DNA from: Streptomyces violaceusniger Tu 4113
GTDB lineage: Bacteria; Actinomycetota; Actinomycetes; Streptomycetales; Streptomycetaceae
Reading direction: 5' to 3'
Length of the DNA: 64,000 nt
Assembly: GCF_000147815.2 (NCBI RefSeq)
Contig: NC_015957.1
Span: 7,316,001 to 7,380,000 of the forward strand
Made by a program: the position numbers and the translations under genes. The notes beneath the pieces were generated by a model. The model worked only from the letters and a program-made list of their open reading frames with translations, was not told where the DNA came from and searched no databases. This document shows, one piece after another, positions 62,265 to 64,000 of this stretch (its first letter is position 1; each line of letters starts with the position of its first letter).

Positions 62265-63465
62265 GCGCCCCGGAACCGACGTCGTTGTGATCGGTGCGGG
62301 CATCATCGGCGCGCTGATCGGCCGGGAACTCGCCGGGCGGGGGCTCGGGGTCGTGCTCCTGGACCCTGAGCCGGGCCGCGGTGCCTCAATCGGGAACGCG
62401 GGCATGATTGTTCCCAGCTTCACCAGGCCCATGGCCGATCCCGCAACTCTGTGGGAGGGCTTGCGCGCTATGACCGGCGGGGACCCTCTGCTCACCGTTG
62501 GCTCGCTGTCTCCGGCAGTCCTGACGTGGCTGGCCCGATTCGCGGTCGCGGCCCGCCCGGGCCGGGCAGGCCGCAGCGCCGCGCGGCTGGTCGGCCCGGC
62601 ACGCACCGCCGCAGACGAATACGCGAACCTCGCCGCGGAGACCGGCATTGACCTCAGCGTGGCCGGCGACGGGTGGCTCCAGGTGGCCCGCAGTCCGGCC
62701 GTTCTCCGACGAAGGCTGCTTTTGGCCCGTGCGCTGACGAAGAACGGTGTCGACCACGAGGTCCTCACCCAGGCCGAACTGCGGGCACGGGAGCCGGAAC
62801 TCGGCCCGGACCTAGCCGGTGCGGTGTTCTTTCCCGGTGATTCCTCGCTGGATCCGGCCGCGGCGACACGCGCGGCACTGGTGGCCGCCGAACTCCGCGG
62901 CGTCATCATCCACAGCGCACGCGTCATCAGCCTGGTCCGCCGGCACGGCGAAGTCACCGCCGTGAAGACCGACCTCGGCGAGTTCAACGCCACCCACTAC
63001 GTGCTGGCCAACGGCGCCGGACCACCAGGAGGACGAGGCGTCCAGCCGGGCTGGGGCTGGAGCATCGACGTGCCCGCCAAGCATCCACCGATCAGCACCC
63101 CACTGATGGGGCTCGACGACCACGTCGTGTGCAACCCCCTCCCAGACCGCATCCGGATCACCGGCGGCATGCGGATCGGCGGCACCCCGGAGGACCGCCA
63201 CGACCACGCCGCCACCACCGCCATCCAGCAGGCCGCTGAACAGCTCGTCCCCGCGCTGCACGACCTGTGCGAGGGCACCATCACCATCACCCGCGCGGCC
63301 CGGCCGATGACCCCCAATGGCTTGCCGCGGGTGGCCAGGACCGGCCGCAACCTCATCACGGCCACCGGACACGGCACCCTCGGAATGACCCTCGCCCCGG
63401 CGACCGCAACCACAGTCGCCCAGCTGCTCGGACACGGAGGCCACCGCGCGGAGGTCTCGCGATGA
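62254..63465 (+). CDS. FAD-dependent oxidoreductase (D-amino-acid dehydrogenase-like)
   Basis: 403 residues from GTG/ATG region at 62254, overlapping the hydrolase by 11 bases. DVVVIGAGIIGALIGRELAG is the FAD-binding motif; ASIGNAGMIVPSFTRPM corresponds to the DadA-type NAG segment; GWLQVARS and LRAREPELGPDLAGAVFFPG are typical of DadA/DAAO relatives; LITATGHGTLGMTLAPATA is the C-terminal FAD contact. It probably oxidises an amine or D-amino acid released by the neighbouring hydrolases. Its stop overlaps the next start by 4 bases. Confidence 0.87.
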   Translation: MSAERPGTDVVVIGAGIIGALIGRELAGRGLGVVLLDPEPGRGASIGNAGMIVPSFTRPMADPATLWEGLRAMTGGDPLLTVGSLSPAVLTWLARFAVAARPGRAGRSAARLVGPARTAADEYANLAAETGIDLSVAGDGWLQVARSPAVLRRRLLLARALTKNGVDHEVLTQAELRAREPELGPDLAGAVFFPGDSSLDPAAATRAALVAAELRGVIIHSARVISLVRRHGEVTAVKTDLGEFNATHYVLANGAGPPGGRGVQPGWGWSIDVPAKHPPISTPLMGLDDHVVCNPLPDRIRITGGMRIGGTPEDRHDHAATTAIQQAAEQLVPALHDLCEGTITITRAARPMTPNGLPRVARTGRNLITATGHGTLGMTLAPATATTVAQLLGHGGHRAEVSR

Positions 63466-64000
63466 CATCGCCGATCACAGCAGGCCATCAGCTCCACACG
63501 GACGCGCTGGTCGCCGATGCCCACAACGACCTGCTCATGCTCGTCGTCCGCCGACCACCGCAGCTCTGGGCAACATACTTCCGCGACATCTGGTATCCGC
63601 AGCTACGCAAAGGCGGGGTAGATCTGCAGGTCCTGCCGATCTTCATCGACCATGAGTTCACCCCTGAGGGCGCGCTGCGCGAAAGTCTCCGGATGGTCGA
63701 AGCCGCACACCGAATCGCCGAGGGCAACCCAGACCTGGTCGCGCTGTGCCGCACGGGCGCCGAGATCGACACGGCCATCGAGTCCGGCCGCATGGCACTG
63801 GTCCTGGCGCTGGAGGGATGCCCACAGATCGACACCGACATCGAACTCCTGCAGACCTTCGCCCGCCTCGGCGTCCGGATCGTGTCCTTCACCCATTTCG
63901 GCCGGACCGCGCTGGCCGACGGATCCGGTGAAGACCTCACCGGCAGTCGCCTGACCCGCGCCGGCGTCGAAGCACTCGCACTGCTGGAATCCCTCGGCAT
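63462..64000 (+). CDS. Membrane-dipeptidase family (M19) hydrolase, 3' end outside window
   Basis: The frame opens at ATG 63462 (ATGA overlap with the previous stop) and runs to the window end: MTSPITAGHQLHTDALVADA HNDLLMLV, then GGVDLQVLPIFID and RMALVLALEGCPQI. The DAHNDLL motif carries the His and Asp zinc ligands of renal-dipeptidase-like enzymes and EG in LALEG the bridging Glu. Family members cleave dipeptides, including those with a C-terminal D-residue, and some open beta-lactam rings. About 180 of an expected 350-400 residues are visible, with no frame damage. Confidence 0.85.
   Translation, partial: MTSPITAGHQLHTDALVADAHNDLLMLVVRRPPQLWATYFRDIWYPQLRKGGVDLQVLPIFIDHEFTPEGALRESLRMVEAAHRIAEGNPDLVALCRTGAEIDTAIESGRMALVLALEGCPQIDTDIELLQTFARLGVRIVSFTHFGRTALADGSGEDLTGSRLTRAGVEALALLESLG

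Noticed and set aside
1..64000. CRISPR array
   Set aside because: No regularly spaced direct repeats of 25-40 bases with unique spacers were seen; the GTCTCA array at 41778 is too short and diverged in its repeats.

Overview
The window is very high in G+C, uses GC-rich third codon positions and frequent GTG/TTG starts, and carries gene families typical of Streptomyces (MocR regulators, DUF6247, XRE regulators with MmyB-like C-termini, IS701/IS110/ISAzo13 elements). The most likely source is a Streptomyces or close relative, from an accessory region such as a chromosome arm, integrated element or linear plasmid. No core housekeeping gene, rRNA or complete tRNA is visible. I count about two dozen mobile-element pieces, most broken, in 64 kb.

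Layout. 1-4340: a Tn3 transposase remnant, then an IS701-family element carrying a DUF1330 passenger, split by an ISAzo13-family element and flanked by two head-to-head ends of another IS701 element. 4340-9334: small plasmid-like genes, several apparently paralogous, plus a lipoprotein. 9390-11102: an SDR remnant cut by IS256 copy 1. 11122-15325: MFS transporter, a decayed GlxA/AraC-type regulator, a decayed metallo-beta-lactamase-fold gene and an alpha/beta hydrolase. 16020-19995: MocR regulator, divergent class I/II aminotransferase, and a kynurenine-formamidase-like cyclase. 20250-27355: IS110, rve and nested IS3/IS701 pieces, half of a tRNA-Pro gene and a toxin-antitoxin-like pair. 27555-35720: HxlR, beta-propeller, NmrA, SDR/XRE and FAD monooxygenase/ArsR genes among transposon scars. 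36036-40000: IS5 and Tn3 remnants split by IS3. 40235-43577: SDR/TetR pair, four Tn7-end-like repeats, a kinase, and a TnsA-resolvase chimera. 43660-52325: Tn3 transposase, SDR/MerR pair, IS30, a resolvase split by IS256 copy 2, and an rve remnant. 52415-54222: a less GC-rich VOC protein plus ABC permease. 54249-58723: IS scars around SDR and MDR/TetR genes. 58839-64000: a TetR regulator divergent from a tightly overlapping operon (MFS, serine hydrolase, FAD oxidoreductase, M19 dipeptidase) that runs off the window.

How it works together. The recurring unit is a regulator transcribed divergently from an oxidoreductase or transporter, with a visible dyad operator between them in several cases (ArsR, TetR, MerR, HxlR). 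These look like self-regulated detoxification or redox modules collected between insertion sequences. The last operon is the most coherent functional unit; its enzyme set suggests handling of a D-amino-acid-containing peptide or a beta-lactam-like compound (inference). The two IS256 copies, two differences apart and each with its own 8-bp target duplication, are the most recent arrivals.
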